This document shows, piece by piece, positions 1 to 8,232 of a stretch of DNA of 64,000 nt (position 1 is the first letter of the stretch; each line of letters starts with the position of its first letter). The notes under the pieces are model-generated. The model did not search any database. It was not told the DNA's origin and saw only the letters and a program-made list of their open reading frames with translations. This DNA comes from Vagococcus jeotgali (GTDB lineage: Bacteria; Bacillota; Bacilli; Lactobacillales; Vagococcaceae): contig NZ_CP142146.1 of NCBI RefSeq assembly GCF_035918315.1, positions 992,001-1,056,000 on the forward strand, read 5' to 3'. Both the position numbers and the translations under genes were made by a program.

Positions 1-1
1 G

Positions 2-667
2 AAATACTCCAGAAAAGAGCGGTTAAAAGTGAAGTTTCTCGTCATGGATATGAATGCCAACTACGGTGGCCTTCTTAAAACTGTATTTCCACATGCAGAG
101 ATTGTGACAGATAGATTCCATATCATTCAGCATATCAATCGTTCTTTTAATCAACTAAGAATAAAAGAAATGAATCAATTAAAACGTTATGATAATGAAG
201 AAGCAAAACAATACCGGAGAATAAAAAAATATTGGAAACTATTTTTAAAAGACTCTAGTCAATTAAGTGCCACTACATATAGTAATTATCCTCTTTTCAA
301 TAAAAGTATGACACAAGTTGGTGTCATTGAAGAACTTCTTTCCTATAACTCAACTATAAAAATCGCATATGATTATATACAAGAGTTAAAATATGCTTAT
401 GAAACAAAGGATTCAGACTTATTTTTAGAATTAACTCATTCTATCTCTAATGAGCTTCCTAAGGAATTTAAAGCCAAATTCAAAACATTCCAAACCTTCA
501 GGCAAGGTGTTACCAATGCTTTAAATTATTCTTATTCAAATGGTTTTTTAGAAGGAATTAACAACCGAATCAAAGCTATCAAACGAACAGCCTATGGTTA
601 CCGAAATTTCTTAACTTTTAAGCGACGGATTTTCCTTATTCAAGGTCAATCATTTCAATTTAATTAA
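2..667 (+). CDS. ISL3-family transposase, C-terminal part, cut by window edge
   Basis: The frame is open from the left edge, so the ATG at 29 is internal and not the start. The protein aligns with the C-terminal half of the full ISL3 transposase at 15676-17052: it has the VMDMNANYGGLLKTVFP and DRFHIIQHINRSFNQ blocks of the DDE_Tnp_ISL3 domain, then YWKLFLKDS, and near the end SYSNGFLEGINNRIK and the KRTAYGYRNF block. It is clearly diverged from the element B transposase, so it belongs to a different ISL3 type. It catalyses DNA cleavage and strand transfer at the element ends. The catalytic Glu is expected in the NGFLEG block by family knowledge. Nothing visible suggests inactivation in the part seen. 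Confidence 0.9.
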   Translation, partial: KYSRKERLKVKFLVMDMNANYGGLLKTVFPHAEIVTDRFHIIQHINRSFNQLRIKEMNQLKRYDNEEAKQYRRIKKYWKLFLKDSSQLSATTYSNYPLFNKSMTQVGVIEELLSYNSTIKIAYDYIQELKYAYETKDSDLFLELTHSISNELPKEFKAKFKTFQTFRQGVTNALNYSYSNGFLEGINNRIKAIKRTAYGYRNFLTFKRRIFLIQGQSFQFN

Positions 668-669
668 AA

Positions 670-699
670 AGAAGAAGGAGGAAAAATCCCCCTTCTTCT
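670..699 (+). terminator. Hairpin after ISL3 A transposase
   Basis: A near-perfect stem pairs GAAGAAGG (671-678) with CCTTCTTC (691-698) two bases after the transposase stop codon. The downstream sequence is only moderately T-rich, so it may be a weak terminator or protect the transcript 3' end. Confidence 0.6.
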
Positions 700-751
700 A
701 ATGCCCTTATTTTATCAATTTTTAAATATCAACACGATTTGACGAAGAGCC

Positions 752-832
752 CAAAAAAGCAGCAAAAACCATTCGGTTTCTGCTGCCTAAATTCACTTAA
801 TTTTACTCATCCACATCATTTGACGAAGAGCC
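752..832 (+). mobile_element. Relic of ISL3 element B, right end only
   Basis: These 81 bases match the right end of the complete element B (18573-18652): the terminator-like hairpin around GCAGCAAAAACC, the last transposase codons and the terminal repeat ending at 832. Everything left of 752 has been displaced by the insertion of ISL3 element A. The relic terminus reads TTGACGAAGAGCC where the complete copy has TTGACAAAGAGCC. Confidence 0.85.
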
Positions 833-1204
833 TTTTTTTGATTCTTCGATAGGTTTGTCACTGAATACAGCTGCAATTTTACCGTCACCTTGTTTTGAAG
901 CATAAACTAAATATAAGTCTTTATTAGGGTACTTAGGAATATGGTATACATCTGCCTCGTCATCATCATTTAGACTTTCCCACGTATCAAATACTTCTGT
1001 ATATTCATATTTTTTTTCTAAATTTTTAAACTCTTTGTCATAACTTTCATAATCAGACTTATCAATTTCTTCAATGGATAAAGTCCCCGTATCTTCAGCT
1101 ACAACATCAGGTGCTTGACTTTGTAGTTGTTCTGTATAAAAGAAATAACCTACACCGGCTGAGATGACAACTAAAATAATTGTCGAAAATATTTTTTTAC
1201 CCAT
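803..1204 (-). CDS. Small membrane-anchored protein with an IS-derived C-terminus
   Basis: The 133-residue protein has one N-terminal membrane segment (about residues 5-23), then an acidic, charged extracellular stretch rich in Asp, Glu, Lys and Tyr. I do not recognise the family. It starts 17 bp after the thioredoxin-like gene with a good GAGGAG site, so the two are probably co-transcribed; a role beside a redox protein at the membrane is only inference. The last ten codons (GSSSNDVDE plus stop) are read from the terminal repeat of the ISL3 B relic (803-832). The native C-terminus has therefore been replaced by IS sequence, and the original gene was probably longer or ended differently. Function may or may not survive. 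Confidence 0.7.
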   Translation of the reverse strand: MGKKIFSTIILVVISAGVGYFFYTEQLQSQAPDVVAEDTGTLSIEEIDKSDYESYDKEFKNLEKKYEYTEVFDTWESLNDDDEADVYHIPKYPNKDLYLVYASKQGDGKIAAVFSDKPIEESKKGSSSNDVDE

Positions 1205-1221
1205 GTTTTCTCCTCACATAC

Positions 1222-1563
1222 CTATCCATTAACGCTTTTTACACCGTTATTTATTTTTTTAACATCTTGATATAATTCATCCATTCTAATAAATCTAGCT
1301 TTTCGCATATATTCTTTACCATCAACAAACAATAACATCACAGGTACTGTCATCACTTGATACTCTCCTGTTACTTCAGGTACTTCTAATGTATTAACAT
1401 CTAAAAATAACATGTCATCTGTAAATTCAGCTAATTTTTTCTCAACTTGTGGTTTCAACCCGTGACAAACACTACAAGTTGGTTGACTAAAATAAACCAT
1501 AACCATTTCATTATTTTGGACTAAGTTATTTAATTCATCAATATTAGATACTTGTTTAAACAT
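1222..1563 (-). CDS. Thioredoxin-like protein
   Basis: A 113-residue cytoplasmic protein of single thioredoxin-fold length. It shows the active-site context YFSQPTCSVCHGLKP with a CxxC pair (CSVC) near residues 30-33 and the cis-Pro region MTVPVMLLF near residue 75. The CSVC dipeptide differs from the CGPC of classical TrxA, so it belongs to the thioredoxin-like group often annotated YtpP-like, probably a thiol-disulfide reductase or bacillithiol/CoA-linked redox factor. The ATG has an upstream site (GCGAGGGATAGCT). The small membrane protein follows 17 bp downstream. Confidence 0.85.
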   Translation of the reverse strand: MFKQVSNIDELNNLVQNNEMVMVYFSQPTCSVCHGLKPQVEKKLAEFTDDMLFLDVNTLEVPEVTGEYQVMTVPVMLLFVDGKEYMRKARFIRMDELYQDVKKINNGVKSVNG

Positions 1564-1627
1564 AGCTATCCCTCGCTTTTCTTACCATAAGTATATAAAT
1601 TATTTTAAAGTAATCCAATATATATGC

Positions 1628-2575
1628 TTACAAATCCCTGAGCAAATAAAGAGTCGGTGATGTCTCTTTAATCATGTTTTTTTTATTTAAATAAGAAATA
1701 AGTATTCCTAAATAAAGTACTTTTGGTAGAGATAAATCTAGTTTCTGAGATAGCTCTATTGTCCAATCATAACACCTATCATATAATTCTGAATTAAAAG
1801 AAGGCATATTTGAATGATAAGTATCATTTTCAATATAAACATAGTTCATTAAGCCTAAAGCTTCTAAAAAAATATCAGTTTTGTTAGAGCTAACGCTTTT
1901 CCCTTTATTTAAGCGCCTCATTTTTCGCTCCACATAGGTCATGAAATAAGTAGGATTAACATCACCAATAAGTTCTTGGACTTCTTTAAAACATTTGATT
2001 TTAGGGGTAGTTGGTATATTTAAATAATCGAAGTAACTTGGAATAGTTAAACTTATTAATCTAGCTGATTCAAAAGAAAGCCATTGTGTTTTTTTTCCTG
2101 AAATTTTTTGGTATAAGGTTGGAAGCTCTAAAAATAAGAGGTTACATTGAGCCACTTCTAAACAAAAAAATGGCTTGTCCTTTACTTGACTATTTTCATA
2201 AAAAGCAAGTAATAGGTGGGTTAGAGCTAATTCACTAGAGAACTCTTTACTTGCATCTCGAAAGTAAGAAGTCAAGAAATCGTGGTGTTCTTCAAACAAA
2301 GATGTCACTTTGTCTGTCAATATACGCCATTTTTCTAAAGAAATTAGAGGACAACAAACGGAGTACTTACCATTTTTTCGAGTGATGACTTCTTTTTTTA
2401 TCCATTGATTCATTTGGTTATCCATATTATCTACATTTGGAAACATTCGTTTTATCTCTTTCAAGGTTAGCAAATTATCATTATCCAGTAGCTCATTGAT
2501 TACTTTTTGTAATAAGTTATCTTGCAGCAATTTTTTATCAGCTAAATTATGATTATCAGTCAATAGTCGGTACAT
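1628..2575 (-). CDS. Uncharacterised protein, possibly DUF1803-like N-terminus
   Basis: The frame is open upstream to 2755, but the strong site AAGGAGGT lies just before the ATG at 2575, giving 315 residues that begin MYRLLTDNHNLADKK. The N-terminal 90 residues read like a winged-helix module (LLTLKEIKRMFPNVDN, then ITRKNGKYSV) and resemble the streptococcal DUF1803 family; this is recalled likeness, not a search result. The rest is helical, rich in Leu and aromatic residues, without clear membrane segments. It is transcribed alone, and function is unknown. Confidence 0.65.
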   Translation of the reverse strand: MYRLLTDNHNLADKKLLQDNLLQKVINELLDNDNLLTLKEIKRMFPNVDNMDNQMNQWIKKEVITRKNGKYSVCCPLISLEKWRILTDKVTSLFEEHHDFLTSYFRDASKEFSSELALTHLLLAFYENSQVKDKPFFCLEVAQCNLLFLELPTLYQKISGKKTQWLSFESARLISLTIPSYFDYLNIPTTPKIKCFKEVQELIGDVNPTYFMTYVERKMRRLNKGKSVSSNKTDIFLEALGLMNYVYIENDTYHSNMPSFNSELYDRCYDWTIELSQKLDLSLPKVLYLGILISYLNKKNMIKETSPTLYLLRDL

Positions 2576-2690
2576 CAAAGACCTCCTTCTTATCATCCAT
2601 ATCATTCTAAATGGATTAGAGCTTGTAGTCAAATACATTATCAAAAGAAAAAATACTATAACTTGGTTAATGAGGAATGAAGACTTACAA

Positions 2691-2738
2691 AATAAAAAAA
2701 CACCCGTAAAGTAGATGCTAAAGTTTAACTTTACGGAT
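2691..2738 (-). terminator. Terminator of the DUF916 gene
   Basis: On the minus strand, CCGTAAAGT pairs with ACTTTACGG (2704-2736 overall) and is followed by GTGTTTTTTTATTTTG. It sits just past the stop codon of the DUF916 3' fragment at 2767. Confidence 0.8.
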
Positions 2739-2766
2739 ATATGATACTTTTTCATTCACTTCAAAT

Positions 2767-3456
2767 CTACTTACTAATATTATTTTTGACAATAAAGATT
2801 ACAAAAATCAATAAGATAATAAAAATCAAACCAATGATAATATATAGGAGATATGAGGTGTTTTTTTCAGGAGCATAAACAGAATTTTCATTAAAATCCC
2901 TAGCTTCCTTTGCCGTGGCTTCAAAATCATCCTCAAAAACATAATCCTCTTCATCAGCCTTAATATTTAAAACAAGGTGATACTTTCCTGCTTCTAACAT
3001 TGAATCATGTAAATCAAATCCTAAGTTAAAATAGGAATAAGGAGCCATTTCTAAATTGGCTTCTTTTTTTACATAAATTGGCTCATTCTCACCCTTAATG
3101 TATACTTTACCATCAACAACTAGGTTTTCGATAACAGTTGCAGCTTTATTTTCTAGTGTCGCTTCAATAAACGGATGACTGTTACGTTGGCTAGGCTGAA
3201 CACTAATCAAAGATAGTTCATTTTTAGGTTTATCTTCACTGTTTTCTGTTAATGAAACTGGACTACTGTATGAGAAGGTATTCACGATACCTGACTTGCC
3301 CTTTAAATCAGGAGCATCTTGATAAAAGCGTAATCCACCTAACACCATACCTGGAAACGATTTTTCAGGCATCTTTATCATAACAGGAACTTTTTTGGTC
3401 GAATTCGGTTCAATTTTTATTGATTTTTCTGAAATAGTCACAATATTTTCAAAATC
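2767..3456 (-). pseudogene. DUF916/DUF3324 WxL-associated surface protein, 3' fragment
   Basis: This fragment carries the rest of the gene cut at 3456 by an IS30 element. It includes IKMPEKSFPGMVLGGLRFYQ, typical of the DUF916 to DUF3324 region, a beta-rich extracellular part, and a C-terminal membrane anchor (about LLYIIIGLIFIILLIFVIF) with a short basic tail. Family knowledge: these proteins bind peptidoglycan and partner WxL surface proteins. Joining it to 4696-5017 through one copy of the 16-bp duplication restores the frame (DFENI-VTISEKSIK). The usual WxL partner genes are absent here. Even without the IS, the 5' end is damaged, so the gene is dead. Confidence 0.85.
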
Positions 3457-4695
3457 TAAATTGCAACATTAAGTTAGCCACTCTGGTAAAAATATCTAAA
3501 TATCAGTGTTATTTTATTGAACCCCTTACTTACCAACATGTTTTGATCTTTAGATTTTGAATTTCTTCTAAAAATAATGTTGCTGGTTGTCTATAGTCTA
3601 AAATTTTACGCGGCAAAAGATTAACTTTTTCAGTAGCCAGTTGTATGAACTGCTTTGAGTAGTGACAGATAGGCGTTCCTTTCGGAACAAATTGCCGTAA
3701 TAAACCATTATGTCTTTCGTTTGTTCCTCGTTCCCAAGATGAATAAGGGTGAGCAAAGTAGATATCAGTCATTTGTTGCAGAGTATCATCAAGTGAGCTA
3801 AATTCACTGCCATTATCAGCAGTAATCGATTGAAATATGCTACTAAATCGGGCTCTTCCAAACTCATATTTTAACTGTTTAATAGCGTAACTAACAGACT
3901 CTTCAGTATGATCATCTAGAACAACAGTAATCATGTAGCGAGTTTTTCTTTCAACAAGTGTAAGTAGAGCATTATCATCTTTAGATTTTGAACCAATGAC
4001 ACTGTCTATTTCCCAGTGACCAAACTCTTGTCTAGAATCAATTTTGCTAGGTCGTTCATCAATTGATTTTCCAAGAGCTTTTTTATGCTGACGACTTCTT
4101 TTCTTTTTAGGTGATAGTCTAACTTTCATCTTGAGATGATGATTTCTGACCGGTAAAAATCCTTTATCAATATAATTATAAAGTGTCTTAGTAGAAACAA
4201 TAGGTTTATCCCAAGTCCCTAAAGACTTGATAAAGCCAACAATTGCATCTGGTGACCAATTAAAGTCTATCATTTGTTTACAAGCATAATTAATAAAATC
4301 AACAGCACTAACTAGCTTAGATTTCGAACCACAGCGTTTCCTGTTTTCTATGTATTTAGCTTGCCCCGTATCAGCAAAATAGAGTTGTTTATGTTTCTTA
4401 TTTTCTTTGATTTGCGTGGTCGTTCCTCGTTTAAGCTCATTACTTATTGTTTGATGGTGTCGGCCTAATCGTCTACCAATTTCTCTATTAGAGTCTCCCA
4501 TATTATGCCAAACTTCAATAAGCTGCCTTTCCTTTAAGGAAAGATGTTTATAACTAGATGTCTTTGTGTTATTCTTAATTTTCACCATGATAAAAATTCC
4601 TTTCGTTGTTGGGTAGTTACTTCAATGATACACGAATTTTTACCATGGTGTTTTTTTATTATTTTAGAGTGGCTAACTTGATTTTACAACTAAGC
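3457..4695 (-). mobile_element. IS30-family element, type A copy 1
   Basis: The element is 1239 bp, with imperfect inverted repeats that share AAGTTAGCCACTCT at their inner part. The ends were fixed by comparison with the second copy (6994-8232, same length, opposite orientation) and by the flanking 16-bp duplication. It carries one transposase gene and interrupts a DUF916-type gene. Confidence 0.93.
3530..4588 (-). CDS. IS30-family transposase (type A copy 1)
   Basis: The protein has 352 residues, normal for the family. The N-terminal helix-turn-helix (YKHLSLKERQLIEVW, then NREIGRRLGRHHQTI) binds the element ends. The C-terminal integrase-like core shows the DDE residues in FGHWEIDSVIG, ITADNGSEF and YSSWERGTNERHNGLL. 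It differs from copy 2 at only two positions (S/N in HHQTI-x-NELK and H/A in KENKK-x-K). The gene is intact and probably active. Confidence 0.95.
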   Translation of the reverse strand: MVKIKNNTKTSSYKHLSLKERQLIEVWHNMGDSNREIGRRLGRHHQTISNELKRGTTTQIKENKKHKQLYFADTGQAKYIENRKRCGSKSKLVSAVDFINYACKQMIDFNWSPDAIVGFIKSLGTWDKPIVSTKTLYNYIDKGFLPVRNHHLKMKVRLSPKKKRSRQHKKALGKSIDERPSKIDSRQEFGHWEIDSVIGSKSKDDNALLTLVERKTRYMITVVLDDHTEESVSYAIKQLKYEFGRARFSSIFQSITADNGSEFSSLDDTLQQMTDIYFAHPYSSWERGTNERHNGLLRQFVPKGTPICHYSKQFIQLATEKVNLLPRKILDYRQPATLFLEEIQNLKIKTCW

Positions 4696-5017
4696 CAATA
4701 TTTTCAAAATCAATTGGTATACCTTGTACCTTTTCTTGATCATATTCCCTATAAGATATCTGACCATTATCACTAGTTGTCGCTCGGTAACGATCTACTA
4801 AAATAGTATTTTCTTTATCAGAATAATTAGTCACTTCAACCTCTATTGTTTGAGATTCCCCTGGTGTTACCTTCAAGTGAAAATAACCACTTTCTGGTTT
4901 CATTTTATTTTCAGGATAGACTGGTTTCACACTAAAATCAGCCCCTATTTGTTGTTCATCAGCGACAACTGATAACGACATGACTAATCCTAGCAAACTA
5001 AATAAACAAATAGACAA
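4696..5017 (-). pseudogene. DUF916 surface protein, 5' fragment lacking its true start
   Basis: This part encodes the end of a signal peptide (ICLFSLLGLVMSLSVVA) and the start of the DUF916 domain (IGADFSVKPVYPENK, then GYFHLKVTPGESQTIEVEVTN). The frame is closed just upstream and the only possible start is a TTG at 5017 with no ribosome site. That TTG lies inside a 20-bp scrap of an IS256-type terminus (5014-5033), so the promoter and first codons were lost in an IS-linked rearrangement. The fragment continues, after the IS30 element, at 3456. Confidence 0.8.
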
Positions 5018-5033
5018 AATATTTTACGCTATC
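5014..5033 (-). repeat. Solitary IS256-type terminal scrap
   Basis: ACAAAATATTTTACGCTATC is identical to the outer 20 bp of the IS256-type copy at 41550-42877 (its 42858-42877 end). No transposase or second end is nearby. It marks the lost 5' end of the DUF916 gene and is best read as the trace of a deletion made by, or after, an IS256 insertion. Confidence 0.75.
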
Positions 5034-5098
5034 AAAAAAATAGTGTTTATTCATAAAAATAACTATTTTATATACACTAAATATTTATTTGTAACTAT

Positions 5099-5138
5099 AA
5101 AAAAAAGATTTAATGAATTATAAAAATTCATTAAATCT
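5099..5138 (-). terminator. Terminator of ppaC
   Basis: On the minus strand AGATTTAATGAAT pairs with ATTCATTAAATCT and runs into a T tract, just past the ppaC stop codon at 5146. Confidence 0.85.
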
Positions 5139-5145
5139 ATATTTT

Positions 5146-6075
5146 TTATTTTGAAAAACTTTCAGTTAGTTGTGGTACTACTTGTTTTTTACGAGACACA
5201 ACACCTGGTAATTCAGCTGTATTGTTTACTAACGTCACGTTAAAAGCTTCTTCAACTTTTTCTTTTGGCTCACCAACAACTAAAATCGTTGAATCACTAT
5301 CTAAAATATTAGTGATCACAAGAATAAATAAATCAAAACTATGCTCGCTGTTTTCTTCACCCATAGCAAGTTCTAAATCATCTTGACTGTTTAACACTTC
5401 TTTGATGTCTACTGTATTTACTTGACCAATACGAACTGATTTATCTCCCATTGGAAAAGTTTTGGCATCAGCATTGATTAATTCTAGAGGTGTTTTATCA
5501 GAAAGGTTTGTTCCTGCTTTTAACATTTCTAAACCATAAGTATTCATATCTACTTCTGCTATCTCTGCCAAGTACTCAGCTGCTTTAGTATCTTCTGGTG
5601 TACAAGTTGGCGATTTAAATAATAGTGAATCTGAGATGATAGCTGAGAGCATTAAACCTGCTATTTCTTTTGGAATCACAATATCATTTTCTAAAAACAT
5701 TTTTAAAATAATTGTATTTGTACATCCTACAGGCTCTGCTCTATAATATAGCGGATTAGCTGTCTCAAAATTAGCAATACGGTGATGATCAACGACTGCT
5801 AATACATCTAATTCTTTAATATCACTCACACTTTGTTGTGCTTCATTGTGATCAACTAACATGACTTTATCTGTTTCACTTTTAGCTTCTGTGATCACAC
5901 GAGGTGTGTCTGTTTTAAAATAATCAAGAGCGTATTGTGTCTCTTCATTAGGCGTCCCAAGAGCCACTGCTTCTGTGTTTACTCCTAATTCTTTTTGTAA
6001 GTATGCAAATGAAATAGCTGATGCAATTGCATCAGTATCTGGATTTTGATGACCAAAAACAAGTACTTTTGTCAT
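5146..6075 (-). CDS. ppaC: Manganese-dependent inorganic pyrophosphatase (family II)
   Basis: A 309-residue cytosolic enzyme that splits pyrophosphate to two phosphates and so pulls nucleic acid, protein and lipid synthesis forward. The DHH-family metal motifs are clear: [12 protein letters not shown] at residues 8-19, DHNE near 94, and the DHH signature in [12 protein letters not shown] near 113. The C-terminal DHHA2 domain holds the substrate-binding [12 protein letters not shown] end. Length fits family II enzymes of Bacillus and streptococci. The start is an ATG after GGAGGGAATTTTAAT. It is transcribed alone, with its own terminator. Confidence 0.97.
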   Translation of the reverse strand: MTKVLVFGHQNPDTDAIASAISFAYLQKELGVNTEAVALGTPNEETQYALDYFKTDTPRVITEAKSETDKVMLVDHNEAQQSVSDIKELDVLAVVDHHRIANFETANPLYYRAEPVGCTNTIILKMFLENDIVIPKEIAGLMLSAIISDSLLFKSPTCTPEDTKAAEYLAEIAEVDMNTYGLEMLKAGTNLSDKTPLELINADAKTFPMGDKSVRIGQVNTVDIKEVLNSQDDLELAMGEENSEHSFDLFILVITNILDSDSTILVVGEPKEKVEEAFNVTLVNNTAELPGVVSRKKQVVPQLTESFSK

Positions 6076-6152
6076 ATTAAAATTCCCTCCAATGTGTTTT
6101 AAAATACATTTGCCATTATATCATAAAAAATAAAACTTTGAGACTTAATTTC

Positions 6153-6467
6153 TTAACTAACTACCTTAAGTCCAATTGTCGCGACAATCACAATTCCAAT
6201 ACAAAGTAATCTCTTCCAATTTTTAGATTCTCCGTAAAAAATAATCCCTAAAACAGCACCACCCACTGCACCAATACCAGTCCAAACGGCGTAAGCTGTA
6301 CTCATAGGTAATATTTCCATAGCAAAAGATAATAAGATAAAGCTCACTAAGAATAGCAAAATCAATTTAATGATATTTTTCTTTGATTTATCTTTTAAAT
6401 ATCCATTAATTGAATTCACTCCTAACATTTCAAACAAACCTGCTAAAACTAAAGCTACCCAAGCCAT
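6153..6467 (-). CDS. ykkD: Guanidinium exporter subunit YkkD (SMR family)
   Basis: This 104-residue, four-helix small multidrug resistance protein forms the second subunit of a heterodimeric exporter. The key Glu of helix 1 is residue 13 (LAGLFEMLGVNSIN), and the helix 3 stretch MSTAYAVWTGIGAVGGAVLGI closely resembles Bacillus subtilis YkkD. Its start codon follows directly on the ykkC stop, so the genes are translationally linked. Family knowledge: SMR pairs behind guanidine riboswitches export guanidinium in exchange for protons; the older annotation was multidrug resistance. Confidence 0.92.
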   Translation of the reverse strand: MAWVALVLAGLFEMLGVNSINGYLKDKSKKNIIKLILLFLVSFILLSFAMEILPMSTAYAVWTGIGAVGGAVLGIIFYGESKNWKRLLCIGIVIVATIGLKVVS

Positions 6468-6800
6468 TTATTTCGCCTCCAATTTATCATCTAATACAAA
6501 TTTTAACCCAACAATTCCTATTAATAGTAATATCACAAATATTAGCTTAGGTAAGGTCATGGATTGTTTGAACACTAGGGTATCTACAATCACTGTTCCT
6601 GTTGTTCCAAGACCTACAAATACAGCATACACAGTTCCCACTGCAATCTTTTCTCCTGCTTTAATCATTAAGTAAAAACTTAAAAAGATAGCGATAAATG
6701 TTCCGATGTACTCTGGTATAGTATCAGAGTATTTTAATCCTATCACCCATAACACTTCAAATACGGCTGCTATAACTACTTTAATCCATGCTCTTGTCAT
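6468..6800 (-). CDS. ykkC: Guanidinium exporter subunit YkkC (SMR family)
   Basis: The longer open frame (to 6932) runs back through the riboswitch; the true start is the ATG at 6800, giving 110 residues. It has four membrane helices with the conserved Glu at residue 15 (VFEVLWVIGLKYS) and VGTVYAVFVGLGTTGTV in helix 3, strongly like B. subtilis YkkC. It pairs with the downstream ykkD product as a heterodimer in the membrane. Expression is controlled by the guanidine-I riboswitch and terminator just upstream (6830-6950). Confidence 0.92.
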   Translation of the reverse strand: MTRAWIKVVIAAVFEVLWVIGLKYSDTIPEYIGTFIAIFLSFYLMIKAGEKIAVGTVYAVFVGLGTTGTVIVDTLVFKQSMTLPKLIFVILLLIGIVGLKFVLDDKLEAK

Positions 6801-6829
6801 AATCTCTTCTCCCCTTTCAATGACGAATA

Positions 6830-6950
6830 CAAAAAAACCTGGGAAATGTGTTTTAACATCTCCCAGGTTTTTATCCTTCCGTGTCACAAGGTATTCCTTG
6901 CGGCCTACTCTTGGTCCAGACTGGTAAATCAACCACGGAACCCTAGTAAG
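6830..6950 (-). ncRNA. Guanidine-I (ykkC) riboswitch with expression-platform terminator
   Basis: On the minus strand the leader shows the conserved ykkC pieces in order: CTAGGGTTCCG (6946-6936), GTCTGGACCAAGAG, then ACACGGAAGGAT. These are followed at once by a terminator hairpin, CCTGGGA pairing with TCCCAGG, and a T tract (6872-6831). The known behaviour of the class is that guanidinium binding stabilises the aptamer and prevents termination, switching on the exporter. Position directly ahead of ykkCD fits that exactly. Confidence 0.95.
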
Positions 6951-6963
6951 TCATCGTCCATAC

Positions 6964-6992
6964 AATATAGCAAAATATTTAAAAAAAGTAAA
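6964..6992 (-). promoter_or_regulatory. Promoter of the ykkCD operon
   Basis: Minus-strand -35 TTTACT (6992-6987), 17-bp spacer, -10 TATATT (6969-6964), positioned just upstream of the riboswitch. The IS30 copy begins at 6994, two bases beyond the -35 box, so the promoter is spared but all further upstream sequence is replaced. Confidence 0.7.
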
Positions 6993-6993
6993 T

Positions 6994-8232
6994 GCTTAGT
7001 TGTAAAATCAAGTTAGCCACTCTAAAATAATAAAAAAACACCATGGTAAAAATTCGTGTATCATTGAAGTAACTACCCAACAACGAAAGGAATTTTTATC
7101 ATGGTGAAAATTAAGAATAACACAAAGACATCTAGTTATAAACATCTTTCCTTAAAGGAAAGGCAGCTTATTGAAGTTTGGCATAATATGGGAGACTCTA
7201 ATAGAGAAATTGGTAGACGATTAGGTCGACACCATCAAACGATAAATAATGAGCTCAAACGAGGAACGACCACGCAAATCAAAGAAAATAAGAAAGCTAA
7301 ACAACTCTATTTTGCTGATACGGGGCAAGCTAAATACATAGAAAACAGGAAACGCTGTGGTTCGAAATCTAAGCTAGTTAGTGCTGTTGATTTTATTAAT
7401 TATGCCTGTAAACAAATGATAGACTTTAATTGGTCACCAGATGCAATTGTTGGTTTTATCAAGTCTTTAGGGACTTGGGATAAACCTATTGTTTCTACTA
7501 AGACACTTTATAATTATATTGATAAAGGATTTTTACCGGTCAGAAATCATCATCTCAAGATGAAAGTTAGACTATCACCTAAAAAGAAAAGAAGTCGTCA
7601 GCATAAAAAAGCTCTTGGAAAATCAATTGATGAACGACCTAGCAAAATTGATTCTAGACAAGAGTTTGGTCATTGGGAAATAGACAGTGTCATTGGTTCA
7701 AAATCTAAAGATGATAATGCTCTACTTACACTTGTTGAAAGAAAAACTCGCTACATGATTACTGTTGTTCTAGATGATCATACTGAAGAGTCTGTTAGTT
7801 ACGCTATTAAACAGTTAAAATATGAGTTTGGAAGAGCCCGATTTAGTAGCATATTTCAATCGATTACTGCTGATAATGGCAGTGAATTTAGCTCACTTGA
7901 TGATACTCTGCAACAAATGACTGATATCTACTTTGCTCACCCTTATTCATCTTGGGAACGAGGAACAAACGAAAGACATAATGGTTTATTACGGCAATTT
8001 GTTCCGAAAGGAACGCCTATCTGTCACTACTCAAAGCAGTTCATACAACTGGCTACTGAAAAAGTTAATCTTTTGCCGCGTAAAATTTTAGACTATAGAC
8101 AACCAGCAACATTATTTTTAGAAGAAATTCAAAATCTAAAGATCAAAACATGTTGGTAAGTAAGGGGTTCAATAAAATAACACTGATATTTAGATATTTT
8201 TACCAGAGTGGCTAACTTAATGTTGCAATTTA
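6994..8232 (+). mobile_element. IS30-family element, type A copy 2
   Basis: It is 1239 bp with the same termini as copy 1 but in opposite orientation. Unlike copy 1 it has no matching 16-bp flanks: left and right neighbours share no sequence. One side is the ykkCD promoter and the other a decayed gene, so a deletion or recombination after insertion is likely. Confidence 0.92.
7101..8159 (+). CDS. IS30-family transposase (type A copy 2)
   Basis: This is a 352-residue intact transposase, with two residue differences from the copy at 3530-4588. The helix-turn-helix, FGHWEIDSVIG, TADNGSEF and NERHNGLL motifs are all present. It starts at an ATG after AACGAAAGGAATTTTTATC. No frameshift is seen, so it could mobilise both copies. 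Confidence 0.95.
   Translation: MVKIKNNTKTSSYKHLSLKERQLIEVWHNMGDSNREIGRRLGRHHQTINNELKRGTTTQIKENKKAKQLYFADTGQAKYIENRKRCGSKSKLVSAVDFINYACKQMIDFNWSPDAIVGFIKSLGTWDKPIVSTKTLYNYIDKGFLPVRNHHLKMKVRLSPKKKRSRQHKKALGKSIDERPSKIDSRQEFGHWEIDSVIGSKSKDDNALLTLVERKTRYMITVVLDDHTEESVSYAIKQLKYEFGRARFSSIFQSITADNGSEFSSLDDTLQQMTDIYFAHPYSSWERGTNERHNGLLRQFVPKGTPICHYSKQFIQLATEKVNLLPRKILDYRQPATLFLEEIQNLKIKTCW

Larger units (their letters stand above)
1..751 (+). mobile_element. ISL3-family element A, right part (left part outside window)
   Basis: The window opens inside an ISL3-family element. It holds the 3' two-fifths of the transposase gene, a hairpin, and a right terminal repeat ending at 751 with TTGACGAAGAGCC. 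The same kind of terminus ends the ISL3 element B copies at 832 and 18652. The next eight bases, 752-759 (CAAAAAAG), are the likely target duplication, but the left copy lies outside the window. The element is inserted in the 3' end of an older ISL3 element B, whose remnant follows directly. Confidence 0.85.
3441..4711. repeat. 16-bp target-site duplication around IS30 copy 1
   Basis: CAATATTTTCAAAATC occurs at 3441-3456 and again at 4696-4711, flush with both ends of the element. It is the only intact duplication seen for this IS type. Confidence 0.9.

Noticed and set aside
2576-2755. Longer start for the uncharacterised protein ending at 1628
   Set aside because: The extra 60 codons overlap a terminator hairpin, and a strong AAGGAGG site points to the ATG at 2575.
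6706-6927. Plus-strand open frames over ykkC and its leader
   Set aside because: They run antisense to the riboswitch and a clear SMR gene and have no ribosome site or family likeness.
4696-6993. ppaC and ykkCD as cargo of a composite transposon between inverted IS30 copies
   Set aside because: Copy 1 has its own 16-bp duplication on both sides, so it arrived alone, and ppaC is a core housekeeping gene. Nothing shows that the whole segment moved.
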